From: Curtobacterium sp. VKM Ac-2922
GTDB taxonomy: Bacteria > Actinomycetota > Actinomycetes > Actinomycetales > Microbacteriaceae
Length of the DNA: 64,000 bases
Assembly (NCBI RefSeq): GCF_022815645.1
Contig: NZ_JALGRO010000014.1
Location: forward strand, 1 to 64,000
Reading direction: 5' to 3'
Shown here piece after piece: positions 17,522 through 26,375 of the stretch. Every line of letters begins with the position of its first letter. The stretch's first letter is position 1. A model generated the notes under the pieces. It made no database searches and had not been told where the DNA came from. It worked only from the letters and a program-made list of their open reading frames with translations. Made by a program: the position numbers and the translations under genes.

Positions 17522-19936
17522 CTACCCGCGCGCGATCGGGTTCGGCATCGCGCCGGCCCGGATCAGCGACGACGACTGGTCGGCCAGGTCGACCATCGAC
17601 AGGGTGTTGCGCAGCTGCAGCCGGTTCAGGCACGAGTGCTCGAACGTCGGCGCGCGCAGGTCCAGGTCGCGGCGGTCCGGGTGTGCATCGGCGTGCTCGT
17701 GGATCGTCGCCGCGACGAGCTCCCAGAACCGCGAGGCCGGCAGCACCCCGTCGTCGTCGAGGATCGCGGCGACGAACCGCAGCACCCCGTCGAACACGTC
17801 GGTGAACACCGCCAGGGCGGCTTCGGCGTCGTCGACCGGATGCACGATGCGCTCGATGCCGGCGGGGACGTGACGGGGTGCGAGCACCGCGACCTCTTCG
17901 CCGACGTCCTTCATCACCGCGCGGACGACGGCGCCGTCGCGGACGACCAGCACGAGGTTCTCGCCGTGCGGCATGAACGCGACGTCGTGGACGGTCAGGC
18001 AGTGCACGACCGGCAGCAGGTACGCGCGCAGGTACCCGGCCACCCACTGCTCGGCGGGCAGGCCGGACGCGGCGATCAGCGCGGCGACCACCGACTGCCC
18101 GGCGGCGTCCCGGTGCAGCAGCGCCGCCATCGTCATCAGACGCTCGCCCGGTGCCAGCTGCGGGACCGGGCTCTCGCGCCACAGGGCCGCGAGCATCTTC
18201 CGCTGCGGCGACGGCACGTCCACGCGGTGGTACGCGTCCCCGGTGTACCCGATGGCCGCGTGCTCGCGCAGCATCGAGAAGCCCACGGCCCGCAGCGTCG
18301 GGTCGCCGTGCACGATGCTCGCCACCCAGTCGTTGACCGCTGGAGTCGTCCGCATGTACGCCGGCGACATGCCCCGCAGGAAGCCCATGTTCTGCACCGC
18401 CAGTGCCGTCTTGACGTACGAGCGTGACGGCGACGACCGGTTGAACGCCGTGCGGATCGACTGCTGCGGCTGGTGCAGGTCGGGCCCCTCGCCCAGGTCG
18501 ACCAGGTCCTGACGCCCCAGGTCGGGCGCGAACGTCACGGCGATCCGGTGCTGCCACTGCCACGGGTGCACCGGCAGCCACACGTACGCGTCCGGGTCCA
18601 GGCCGCGCCCTTCGAGCGTCGACCGGAACCCCCGGACGGTCGCGGGGTCGAGCTCGGCGTCCCAGTGCGCCTGCTCGGTGCGGTCGGCCGCCAGGGACAG
18701 GTGCGTGTGGTCGCGGCGGGCAGCGAGCCAGCGGTACCGGAAGCGCCCGCCGGACTCCGGCGCGTACGCCCGGTACTCGTCGAGCCCGAACCCGATGCGG
18801 CCGTTCGCGGCGACGAACGCGGGATGCCCCTCGGTCATCGCGGACTCGACGTCCTGGAACGCCGCGACGACGTCACCGTCCGAGCGGCCCCGAGCGAGCT
18901 GCGCCGCGGACGGTCCACCCCGCCGGTGCTTGGCGGCGGCGCTGGCCAGGGTCGACGCGATCTCCTCCAGGTACGTCCCGAGCAGCGGGTCGGGGATCCC
19001 CAGCACGTCGCGCAGCTCGAGCACCAGGTCCTGGGCGCTCAGGGGCAGCGCCGACCCGTCGCGGGTGCGGGTGAGCGAGGCCTCGTCGATCGACCAGTGC
19101 TCCAGCAGGTGCACGCGGGCGCGGAACCGGTAGGTCGAGTCCCCGGCGTCCAGCCGCCAGCCGTCGCCGTCGGCGACCGGTGCGACCAGGCGCTCGTGCG
19201 TGAACTCGGCGATCGTCTTCGCGACCAGGTGCCGTTCGGCCTGCTCCAGGTGCTCGGGACGCAGGTGCGCCGCGGGGCCGTCGTCGTCCGGCACCCCGAT
19301 CCGGGCGGTGTCGAGCACGGACAGCAGGGCCCGCTTGCCGTCGACGTCGACCTCGCGCAGCGCACGGAAGCCCACCTCGGCGTTCTTCGCGTGCACGGCC
19401 GTGTTGCGCACGTCGGGTTCGACGACGACGCGACGGGCGCCCAGGGCGTCGCGGCAGTGCTCGACGACGGTGCGCATCACCGCGCTCGTGAGCCCGTGCA
19501 CCCGTGCGTCGGCGGGCGGCGGTGCGACGAGCAGGTGCATGCCGACGTCGCCGGGCTCGGCGGCCCACACGTCGGTGAGCAGCACGCGGGCCGGGTCGTA
19601 CGTCTCGGCCAGGAAGCACGGCTCCCCGTCCCGACGTCCCAGCCAGGCCGCCTGCGCCGGGTCCTGCTGGACGCCGCGCAGGTACGTCCGCACCCCGTCC
19701 ACGTCGAGGTGTGCCATGCCCCACCACGAGGACGCCGGGTGCGCGAGCCACGCCTGCACGACGGCGGCGTCGCGGTCCGGGTCCACCGGCTCGACGGACA
19801 GGAGGCCCGGGGCCGCGTCCGGCGAGCCGCTGCCGGCCGGCAGGACGGCCGGGTCGACGGCCGAGCGTGCGTCCGGCAGGACGGCGGGGTCGACGGCCGC
19901 GCGTGCGTCCTGCGGGACGCCCGCCGCGGCGCTCAC
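17522..19936 (-). CDS. fused siderophore acyltransferase and IucA/IucC synthetase (DesC-DesD)
   Basis: An 804-residue, two-domain protein. Residues about 45-200 form a GNAT acyltransferase (SVEPVDPDRDAAVVQAWLAHP, SSWWGMAHLDVDGV, MHLLVAPP, VVVEPDVRNTAVHAKNAEVGF), the DesC role of acylating N-hydroxy-diamine. Residues about 220-800 form an NRPS-independent IucA/IucC synthetase (GHPAFVAANGRIGFG, HPWQWQH, SSPSRSYVKTALAVQNMGFLRG, FMPHGENLVLV), the DesD role of condensing and cyclising units. In Streptomyces these are separate genes. The start GTG overlaps the stop of desB by 4 bases. It is the last gene of the operon; the N-terminus has a repetitive DPAVLP linker of uncertain length. Confidence 0.88.
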   Translation of the reverse strand: MSAAAGVPQDARAAVDPAVLPDARSAVDPAVLPAGSGSPDAAPGLLSVEPVDPDRDAAVVQAWLAHPASSWWGMAHLDVDGVRTYLRGVQQDPAQAAWLGRRDGEPCFLAETYDPARVLLTDVWAAEPGDVGMHLLVAPPPADARVHGLTSAVMRTVVEHCRDALGARRVVVEPDVRNTAVHAKNAEVGFRALREVDVDGKRALLSVLDTARIGVPDDDGPAAHLRPEHLEQAERHLVAKTIAEFTHERLVAPVADGDGWRLDAGDSTYRFRARVHLLEHWSIDEASLTRTRDGSALPLSAQDLVLELRDVLGIPDPLLGTYLEEIASTLASAAAKHRRGGPSAAQLARGRSDGDVVAAFQDVESAMTEGHPAFVAANGRIGFGLDEYRAYAPESGGRFRYRWLAARRDHTHLSLAADRTEQAHWDAELDPATVRGFRSTLEGRGLDPDAYVWLPVHPWQWQHRIAVTFAPDLGRQDLVDLGEGPDLHQPQQSIRTAFNRSSPSRSYVKTALAVQNMGFLRGMSPAYMRTTPAVNDWVASIVHGDPTLRAVGFSMLREHAAIGYTGDAYHRVDVPSPQRKMLAALWRESPVPQLAPGERLMTMAALLHRDAAGQSVVAALIAASGLPAEQWVAGYLRAYLLPVVHCLTVHDVAFMPHGENLVLVVRDGAVVRAVMKDVGEEVAVLAPRHVPAGIERIVHPVDDAEAALAVFTDVFDGVLRFVAAILDDDGVLPASRFWELVAATIHEHADAHPDRRDLDLRAPTFEHSCLNRLQLRNTLSMVDLADQSSSLIRAGAMPNPIARG

Positions 19937-21288
19937 GCGCCCACCCCGGCAGGCAGGCCGAACTGCTGGAAGGCGATCCGGTCCTCCAGGCCGTACGGCG
20001 ACCGACCCGTGACGGACCGCAGGATCGACGCGTTCCGCCACGCGCCCATCCCCAGGTCCGGCGCGGTCAGGCCGTGCGTGTGCTCCTCGGCGTTCTGCAC
20101 CCAGATGCGACCACCCAGCGTGTCGACGTGGTGGTCGCGGGCGACCGCGAACCGACCGCGGGCATCGCGCTCGACCAAGTGCTCGACCGGGTCCAGGAAC
20201 CCTGGCGTCCGCGGTGCGTACCCGGTCGCCAGGACCAGCCGCTCGACCTCGTGCTCGTAGGTCCTCCCGAGCTGCTCGTGCCGCAGCGTCAGCCGGTACG
20301 TCCCCCGGTCGGCCAGCCACGTCGCATCGACGACGCTGGTCTCGGTCCGGAGCGTCGTCGGGATCGGCCCCCGTGCGCTGATCCGGTAGAGCGCGTCGTA
20401 CAGCTCGTCGACCAGGTCGGCGCTGATGCCCTTGTACAGGCCGCGCTGCTCGCGGCCCAGACGGTCGCGGGCGGGCTCGGGCAGCGCGTGGAAGTGGTCC
20501 GTGTACTCGGGGCTCGTCATCTCGAGCGTGAGCTTGGTGTCCTCCATCGGGAAGAACCGCGGCGACCGGGTGATCCAGTCCAGGCGGTACCCACCGGAGC
20601 GGACGTCCTCGAGCAGGTCCCGGTAGACCTCGGCGGCGGACTGTCCGCTGCCGACGACGGCGATGGACCCGGCGCTCCGCAGGGCATCACGGTTCGGCAG
20701 GTAGTCCGACGAGTGGATCACCGGACCGGCCAGGTCGCGCAGGGGCTCCGGGACGGCCGGCTCGGTGCCGATGCCGAGCACCACGTGGCGTGCGCGGTAC
20801 GTCTCCGGACCGTGGTCGGTCTCCGCGTGCACCGTGAACAGGTCGGTGCGCTCGTCGTGGTCGACGGCGACCACGCGGCGACCCCACCGCAGGGTGTCCA
20901 GCCGGTCCGCCGCCCACCGGCAGTAGGCGTCGTACTCGCTGCGCAGCGGGTGGAAGTCCTCGCGGATGTAGAAGGGGTAGAGCCGACCGGTCTCCTTGAG
21001 CCACGCCAGGAACGAGAACGGCGAGGTCGGATCGGCCATCGTGACCAGGTCCGCCAGGAACGGCACCTGGATCGTCGCGTCGTCGAGCATCATCCCGTGG
21101 TGCCAGGCGAAGCCGTCGGCGGTGTCGAGGAACACCGCGTCGACGTCGTCGAGCGGGTCGGACAGGCACGCCAGGCCCAGGTTGAACGGGCCGATGCCGA
21201 TGCCGACCAGGTCGTGGACGGGGGTGTCGTGCACTGCGGCCGCGGTGGCCGTGTTGTCCGTCGTGTGGGTCGCAACGGCGGCGGTCAT
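19933..21288 (-). CDS. lysine/diamine N-hydroxylase, DesB-like
   Basis: A 451-residue flavin monooxygenase of the IucD/SidA type. It binds FAD at LVGIGIGPFNLGLACL and NADPH at IAVVGSGQSAAEVYRDLL; ATGYAPRTPGFL is the usual C-terminal motif. It would N-hydroxylate cadaverine or a similar diamine to build the hydroxamate iron ligand. The ATG at 21288 lies just after a 9-base repeat (GGAGCGACC-like) that also supplies its GGAG ribosome site. It overlaps neighbours on both sides by 4 bases. Confidence 0.93.
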   Translation of the reverse strand: MTAAVATHTTDNTATAAAVHDTPVHDLVGIGIGPFNLGLACLSDPLDDVDAVFLDTADGFAWHHGMMLDDATIQVPFLADLVTMADPTSPFSFLAWLKETGRLYPFYIREDFHPLRSEYDAYCRWAADRLDTLRWGRRVVAVDHDERTDLFTVHAETDHGPETYRARHVVLGIGTEPAVPEPLRDLAGPVIHSSDYLPNRDALRSAGSIAVVGSGQSAAEVYRDLLEDVRSGGYRLDWITRSPRFFPMEDTKLTLEMTSPEYTDHFHALPEPARDRLGREQRGLYKGISADLVDELYDALYRISARGPIPTTLRTETSVVDATWLADRGTYRLTLRHEQLGRTYEHEVERLVLATGYAPRTPGFLDPVEHLVERDARGRFAVARDHHVDTLGGRIWVQNAEEHTHGLTAPDLGMGAWRNASILRSVTGRSPYGLEDRIAFQQFGLPAGVGA

Positions 21289-22763
21289 CGGGTCGCTCCG
21301 GTCGCTCCGGTCGCTCCGGTCGGCACGGCGCCTGCCGCGCGCAGGTCGGCGGCCGTCGCCACCACGTGTGCCAGCGAGCGCTCCACCTGCTCGATCGTGG
21401 TGTCGGGGTTCAGCAGCGTGAGCTTGTTGCACGGCCGCCCGTCGATCACGGTCTTCGCGATGAGGACCCGTCCCTCGGCCAGCAGCGCGGCCCGGAGCGG
21501 TCCGACCAGGGCGTCGGCCTCGGCGTCGGACACCCCCGCCGGCTGCCAGCGGAACAGCACCGTGCTGAGCTGCGTCGGCGCGACGAGCACCAGGTCGTCG
21601 TGCGCTGCGACCAGCGCGTGGGTCTGCTCGGCCAGGTCGATCACGGCGTCGAACGCCCGACCGATCGCCTGGGCACCGCTCGCCCGCAGCGTTGCCCAGA
21701 GCTTCAGCGCGTCGAACCGCCGGGTGGTCTGCAGCGACTTGTCCACCTGGTTGGGCTCGGTCGCGTCCTCCGGGTTCAGGTAGTCCGCGTGCCAGGAGGC
21801 CCGGGCGAGGTCCGCAGGGTCCCGCACCACGAGCGCACTCGACGACACGGGCTGGAAGAAGGACTTGTGGAAGTCGGCCGTCACACTGCGGGCGCGCTCG
21901 ATCCCGGCGAGCAGGTGCCGCCGGGTGGGTGACACGAGCAGGCCGCATCCGTAGGCAGCGTCGACGTGCAGCCAGACGTCCTCCAGGTCGCACACGTCGG
22001 CGATCGGCTCGAGCGGGTCGATGACCCCGCGGTCCGTGGTGCCGCCCGTCGCGACGACGGCCATCGGCGTGCGGCCGGCGGCCCGGGCAGCGGCGATCGC
22101 TGTGGCCAGGGCAGTGGGGAGCATGCGGCCCGCGTCGTCCGTGGCGACGTCGACGACGGCGTCGTCGGGCAGGCCGAGCAGGCGGGCGGACTTGCGGACG
22201 CTGAAGTGGGACTCGGCGGTGGCGAAGACGGTGGGGGGAGGGGTCGGGATCGTGCTCGTGCTCGTGTTTGCGGTCATGGCTTCGCGCGCCAGCAGCAGGG
22301 CCTGCAGGTTCGACTGCGACCCACCCGAGGTGAAGATGCCGTCGCCCGCGACGAACCCGATCCGGCTCGCGACCCAGTCGACGACGTGCCGCTCCATCTC
22401 GGTGCCGATGCGCGACTGGTCCCAGGTGTCGACGGAGGGGTTGACCGCCGCCAGCACCGCCTCGGCCGCGACGGCGGGCAGGGCCACAGGGCAGTTGAGG
22501 TGTGCCATCGAGGCCGGGTCGTGGAACCAGACCGCCTCGCGGACGAACAGGTCGTCGACCTCGGCCATCGCCCGGTCGGTGCCGATCGGCGGCGCGTCCA
22601 GGTCGATCGCGCGGACACGGCGTCGGAGTTCGGCGGCCGGGGTGTCCGTCGTCGGCCGGTCGACCTGCGCGAAGCGGTCGGCGGTCCGGTCGACCGTGGC
22701 CCGGACGACCTGTCGGTAGCGCTCGGCGGTGGCAGTGGAGAGCATCTCGTTGATCGGTGTCAC
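21285..22763 (-). CDS. PLP-dependent decarboxylase, DesA-like
   Basis: About 492 residues, a group II decarboxylase. GIFTSGGSQSNLQALLLARE binds the PLP phosphate, HVDAAYGCG contains the cofactor-contacting Asp, and DFHKSFFQP carries the Schiff-base lysine. In this operon it should decarboxylate lysine to cadaverine, the first step of desferrioxamine-type synthesis; diaminobutyrate is an alternative substrate. The C-terminus ends GATGATGATR from a 9-base tandem repeat. I prefer GTG at 22763: a -10 TAGCCT lies 8 bases upstream within the iron box. An ATG at 22787 would place the operator inside the gene. Confidence 0.88.
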   Translation of the reverse strand: MTPINEMLSTATAERYRQVVRATVDRTADRFAQVDRPTTDTPAAELRRRVRAIDLDAPPIGTDRAMAEVDDLFVREAVWFHDPASMAHLNCPVALPAVAAEAVLAAVNPSVDTWDQSRIGTEMERHVVDWVASRIGFVAGDGIFTSGGSQSNLQALLLAREAMTANTSTSTIPTPPPTVFATAESHFSVRKSARLLGLPDDAVVDVATDDAGRMLPTALATAIAAARAAGRTPMAVVATGGTTDRGVIDPLEPIADVCDLEDVWLHVDAAYGCGLLVSPTRRHLLAGIERARSVTADFHKSFFQPVSSSALVVRDPADLARASWHADYLNPEDATEPNQVDKSLQTTRRFDALKLWATLRASGAQAIGRAFDAVIDLAEQTHALVAAHDDLVLVAPTQLSTVLFRWQPAGVSDAEADALVGPLRAALLAEGRVLIAKTVIDGRPCNKLTLLNPDTTIEQVERSLAHVVATAADLRAAGAVPTGATGATGATR

Positions 22764-22800
22764 GTTAGGTAAGGCTAACCTCACCATTGGCCGCTGTCAC
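22764..22800 (-). promoter_or_regulatory. iron-regulated promoter with IdeR/DmdR box
   Basis: TTAGGTAAGGCTAACCT (22765-22781) matches the DtxR/IdeR consensus TTAGGTTAGSCTAACCTAA almost perfectly. On the minus strand a -35 GTGACA (22795-22800) lies 17 bases before a -10 TAGCCT (22772-22777), which is inside the box. Fe2+-loaded IdeR would block RNA polymerase, so the operon should be on only in iron starvation. Confidence 0.9.
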
Positions 22801-22864
22801 AGGTGATCGAACGCCCGGGCGTGGCGGACATCGGCAGGCCCGGCGGCTCCGACAGGATCGGGTC

Positions 22865-23350
22865 ATGGGAGGACTGACCGCACGACCGGCCGAGATCGCG
22901 GACGCCGATGCCATCGCCCGGGTCCACGTGCAGGCCTGGAAGGAGGCCTACGCGCACCTGCTCCCCGCAGCGTTCCTCGACGACAGAGACGTCGGGCAGT
23001 ACGCCGAGCGGTGGCGCACGATCATCGGGTCCGGCAGCACCGACGTCGCCGTGGCGGACCTCGACGGAGTCGTCGTGGGTTGGGCTGCGGCGGGCGCCGG
23101 CCGCGACCACGACGCACCGCGGGACCGTGAACTCGAGGGCATCTACGTCCTGGCCGCCGTCTACGGATCAGGGGCCGGCCAGGCCCTGATCGACCGCGCG
23201 GTTGGCGACGCACCGGCGTACCTGTGGATCGCGGAGCACAACCCGCGGGCCGAGGCGTTCTACCACCGCAACGGGTTCCGTCGCGATGGCGTGGTCAAGC
23301 GCGAGCAGTTGGGTCCGCACACACTCGACGTGGTGCGGATGGTGCGCTGA
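22865..23350 (+). CDS. GNAT family N-acetyltransferase
   Basis: A 161-residue acetyltransferase. ELEGIYVLAAVYGSGAGQALIDRA carries the acetyl-CoA loop (usual R/Q-x-x-G-x-G/A, here YGSGAGQA), and LWIAEHNPRAEAFYHRNGFRRDG is the typical C-terminal GNAT motif. It resembles RimI-like protein or small-molecule acetyltransferases; the substrate is unknown. The ATG follows CAGGAT by 6 bases, so it may be leaderless. It diverges from the siderophore operon and may share its control region. Confidence 0.85.
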   Translation: MGGLTARPAEIADADAIARVHVQAWKEAYAHLLPAAFLDDRDVGQYAERWRTIIGSGSTDVAVADLDGVVVGWAAAGAGRDHDAPRDRELEGIYVLAAVYGSGAGQALIDRAVGDAPAYLWIAEHNPRAEAFYHRNGFRRDGVVKREQLGPHTLDVVRMVR

Positions 23351-23360
23351 GGAGTCCCGG

Positions 23361-23909
23361 TCAGGCGCCCGGGATCTGCCCGCGGCGGAGGGTGAGACGC
23401 CGGTCTTCGACCGACTTCTCGGCAACGACACCCTGCTCGTGCTGTCCGGCGGCCGCGAGCTCCCAGAACGGCCAGGTGTGGGGGCTGAGTTTCGGGTCGA
23501 ACCACGGGGCAGGTCCGTTGTCGTCCTCGCGGAGCGCCCGCGCCACCGCCGCGTGATCGAGTTCCGGCAGCCCGGCGGCCCGGGCCTCGCTCACCACGCG
23601 CATGCCGACCCGCGCCACGACGGCGGACCGACCGACCCGCGCGCGTCGGGTGATGAGCCGCCCCGCGATCGCCCCGCTCACGACGCACGCGGCCGCCACC
23701 ACCACACTGCCGACCGTCACCCGAGACGCTTCGGCATCCTCCGACGTACGGGACGACGCGATGACGACCACGACGATGCCGAGCACGACCGCGCCACCGA
23801 TGACCCGGTTCGCGATCGTCGTCGCGCGCTGCAGCGCAACCGTGGCGTCGACCACGGCACCGATGTCGACGACCACGTCCGAGTCGCCGCCGGGGTTCGG
23901 GGCAGCCAC
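23361..23909 (-). CDS. small membrane protein of unknown function
   Basis: A 182-residue protein from a GTG start 6 bases after the uvrD stop, so probably co-transcribed with it. Two hydrophobic segments (about residues 37-55 and 66-86) flank an acidic loop. The hydrophilic C-terminal half contains PWFDPKLSPHTWPFWELAAAG. I know no family for it. Confidence 0.65.
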   Translation of the reverse strand: MAAPNPGGDSDVVVDIGAVVDATVALQRATTIANRVIGGAVVLGIVVVVIASSRTSEDAEASRVTVGSVVVAAACVVSGAIAGRLITRRARVGRSAVVARVGMRVVSEARAAGLPELDHAAVARALREDDNGPAPWFDPKLSPHTWPFWELAAAGQHEQGVVAEKSVEDRRLTLRRGQIPGA

Positions 23910-23915
23910 GCCCCG

Positions 23916-26363
23916 CTAGAGCTTCTCGATCGGGGCGATCTTGATCAGCAGCTTCTTGCGACCGGCCGCATCGAACGCGATCTCCGCGATGCGCTTGGCG
24001 CCCTGCCCCGTGACCGCCGACACCGTGCCCTCGCCGAAGTCGAGGTGCTTGATCCGGTCGCCGGCGGTGAGTTCCATGTCGCCGTTGTCGCGGACCTGCC
24101 CGGAGACCCGGTTCGCCCACTCGGTCTTCGGACGGGTCTTCGCCGCAGCGGCCGCCCGGTCGTACGAGCCACCGCCCCAGCCGCCACCCCCGCGGTAGCC
24201 ACCACCGCCGAACCCACCGGACTCGGCACCGTCACGCTTGGCGTTGAGCGCCCGCGGCTGCGTTCCGCCGCGGCTGTTCGCCATGCCCGGGGACTGCTTC
24301 CACTCGATGAGCCCCTCGGGGATCTCCTGCAGGAAGCGCGAGGGCATGGCGACGTTGACGTCACCGAACTGGGCGCGGGTCATCGCGAGCGACAGGAACA
24401 GGGACTTCTTGGCGCGGGTGATGCCCACGTAGAACAACCGGCGCTCTTCCGACGGGCCACCCGGCTCGTTCGCGGACATCCGGTGCGGCAGCAGGTCCTC
24501 TTCGACGCCGGTCAGGAACACGGCGTCGTACTCCAGCCCCTTGGCGGTGTGCAGCGTCATGAGCGACACGGTGCCCGAGGAGTCGTCGAGCTCGTCTGCT
24601 GCGGCGACCAGCGACACCTCGGTCAGGAAGTCGACGAGGGTGCCGTCCGGGTTGTTCTTCTGGAACTCGCGCGTGACCGCGACGAGCTCGTCGATGTTGT
24701 CCGCACGCGCGGAGTCCTGGGCGTCGGGCGACTTCCGGAGCTGTTCGAGCAGGCCGGAACCGTCCAACAGCTGGGTCAACGTGTCCACCACCGGCTGGTC
24801 GGCCGCCTTGGCGGACACCTCGTCGAGCAGGGCCGCGAACGCCGTGATGGCGTTGCGCACCTTCGGCCCGAAGCCGAGTTCGTCGGCGTGCCGCAGGGCT
24901 TCACGCAGAGTGACGTCGTGGTCGTCGGCGTAGCGCTGCAGGGTGGTCTCGGTGACGGAGCCGATCCCGCGCTTGGGCACGTTGAGCACACGGCGCAGCG
25001 CCATCGGGTCGGCGGGGTTGGCGACCGTGATCAGGTAGGCCATCGCGTCCTTGATCTCGGCACGCTCGTAGAACTTCGTGCCGCCCAGCACCCGGTACGG
25101 GATCGCCGCGCGGATGAAGATCTCCTCGAGCGCGCGCGTCTGCGAGTTCGTCCGGTAGAACACCGCCATGTCGCGGTAGTCCATGCCGTCGTCGTGCAGA
25201 CGCTGGATCTCGTCCGCGACGAACTGCGCCTCGTCGTGGCCGGTGTAGCCCGTGAACCCGATGATCTTGTCGCCCGCGCCGACCTTGGTGAACAGGTTCT
25301 TGACCTGGCGGTCGAAGTTGTTCGCGATGACGGCGTTGGCCGCGTCGAGGATGTTCTGCGTCGACCGGTAGTTCTGCTCGAGCAGGATCACCTTGGAGTT
25401 CGGGAAGTCCCGCTCGAACTCGACGATGTTGCGGATGTCCGCCCCGCGGAATGCGTAGATCGACTGGTCCGAGTCACCGACGACGGTCAGCGAGGCCCCG
25501 GCGATCGACCCGTCCGCCTCGCGCATGCGAGCGACGTGCTGCCCCTCGTCCTCGAGTCGGTCGACCTGCTCGACCGGCACCGGGCGGGTGAGCTCGCGGA
25601 TCAGGGAGTACTGGGCGTGGTTGGTGTCCTGGTACTCGTCGACCAGGACGAAGCGGAAGCGTCGCTGGTACAGCGCCGCGACCTCGGGGAAGGCCCGGAA
25701 CAGGAAGACCGTCTGCCCGATCAGGTCGTCGAAGTCGAACGCGTTGGCCCGGCGCAGGTCGTTCGTGTAGCGCCGGAACACCTCGGTGAACATCACTTCT
25801 TGTGGGTCGTTGGCGTTGATGTTCCGCGCGTAGGTGTCGATGTCCTGCAGCTCGTTCTTGAGCTTGGAGATCTTCGACGCCGCAGCCCCGACGGTCAGCC
25901 CGAGGGTGTCCGCTTCGAGGTCCTTGATGATCCGCTTCAGCAACGCCCGCGAGTCGGCGGAGTCGTAGATCGTGAACGACTGCGGGAACCCGAACCGCTC
26001 CGCTTCGCGCCGGAGGATCCGCACGCACGCCGAGTGGAACGTCGAGATCCACATGCCCTCGGACGCCTGCCCGACGAGTGCACGGACACGCTCGCGCATC
26101 TCGGCGGCGGCCTTGTTCGTGAACGTGATCGCCAGGATCTGCGACGGCCAGGCTTCACGGTTCGCCAGCAGCAGGGCGATGCGTCTGGTGAGCACGCTCG
26201 TCTTGCCGGATCCGGCTCCGGCCACGATCAGCAGGGACTCGCCGCGGTACTCGACCGCTTGCTTCTGCTGGGGGTTCAGACCGGCGGTGAACGGGTCGTC
26301 GTAGGGGCGTTCCCCGGCACCCGGCTCGGGCGTCGAGTCGAATGGGTCGAGCACGATCGTCAT
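23916..26363 (-). CDS. pcrA: ATP-dependent DNA helicase UvrD/PcrA
   Basis: An 815-residue superfamily 1A helicase acting in nucleotide excision repair and replication-fork upkeep. Motif I is AGAGSGKT (48-55); motif Ia QILAITFTNKAAAEMRERV; motif II LVDEYQDTN; motif III VVGDSDQSIYAFRGAD; motif IV ILLEQNYRST; motif V MTLHTAKGLEYDAVFLTG; motif VI RRLFYVGITRAK. A Gly/Tyr/Trp-rich linker (GGFGGGGYRGGGGWGGG) leads to a C-terminal Tudor-like domain ending KKLLIKIAPIEKL, which binds RNA polymerase in PcrA. TAGACT lies 9 bases before the ATG, so the leader is absent or very short. Confidence 0.96.
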   Translation of the reverse strand: MTIVLDPFDSTPEPGAGERPYDDPFTAGLNPQQKQAVEYRGESLLIVAGAGSGKTSVLTRRIALLLANREAWPSQILAITFTNKAAAEMRERVRALVGQASEGMWISTFHSACVRILRREAERFGFPQSFTIYDSADSRALLKRIIKDLEADTLGLTVGAAASKISKLKNELQDIDTYARNINANDPQEVMFTEVFRRYTNDLRRANAFDFDDLIGQTVFLFRAFPEVAALYQRRFRFVLVDEYQDTNHAQYSLIRELTRPVPVEQVDRLEDEGQHVARMREADGSIAGASLTVVGDSDQSIYAFRGADIRNIVEFERDFPNSKVILLEQNYRSTQNILDAANAVIANNFDRQVKNLFTKVGAGDKIIGFTGYTGHDEAQFVADEIQRLHDDGMDYRDMAVFYRTNSQTRALEEIFIRAAIPYRVLGGTKFYERAEIKDAMAYLITVANPADPMALRRVLNVPKRGIGSVTETTLQRYADDHDVTLREALRHADELGFGPKVRNAITAFAALLDEVSAKAADQPVVDTLTQLLDGSGLLEQLRKSPDAQDSARADNIDELVAVTREFQKNNPDGTLVDFLTEVSLVAAADELDDSSGTVSLMTLHTAKGLEYDAVFLTGVEEDLLPHRMSANEPGGPSEERRLFYVGITRAKKSLFLSLAMTRAQFGDVNVAMPSRFLQEIPEGLIEWKQSPGMANSRGGTQPRALNAKRDGAESGGFGGGGYRGGGGWGGGSYDRAAAAAKTRPKTEWANRVSGQVRDNGDMELTAGDRIKHLDFGEGTVSAVTGQGAKRIAEIAFDAAGRKKLLIKIAPIEKL

Positions 26364-26375
26364 GTCCGACCCAGT

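Noticed and set aside
19797..19815. Another CGGACAGGAGGC terminator-like arm
   Set aside because: It lies inside the siderophore fusion gene, in frame, and has no pairing arm; chance or ancestral similarity.
22764..22787. Start of the decarboxylase at ATG 22787
   Set aside because: It would put the iron box and -10 inside the coding sequence; GTG 22763 fits the promoter better.
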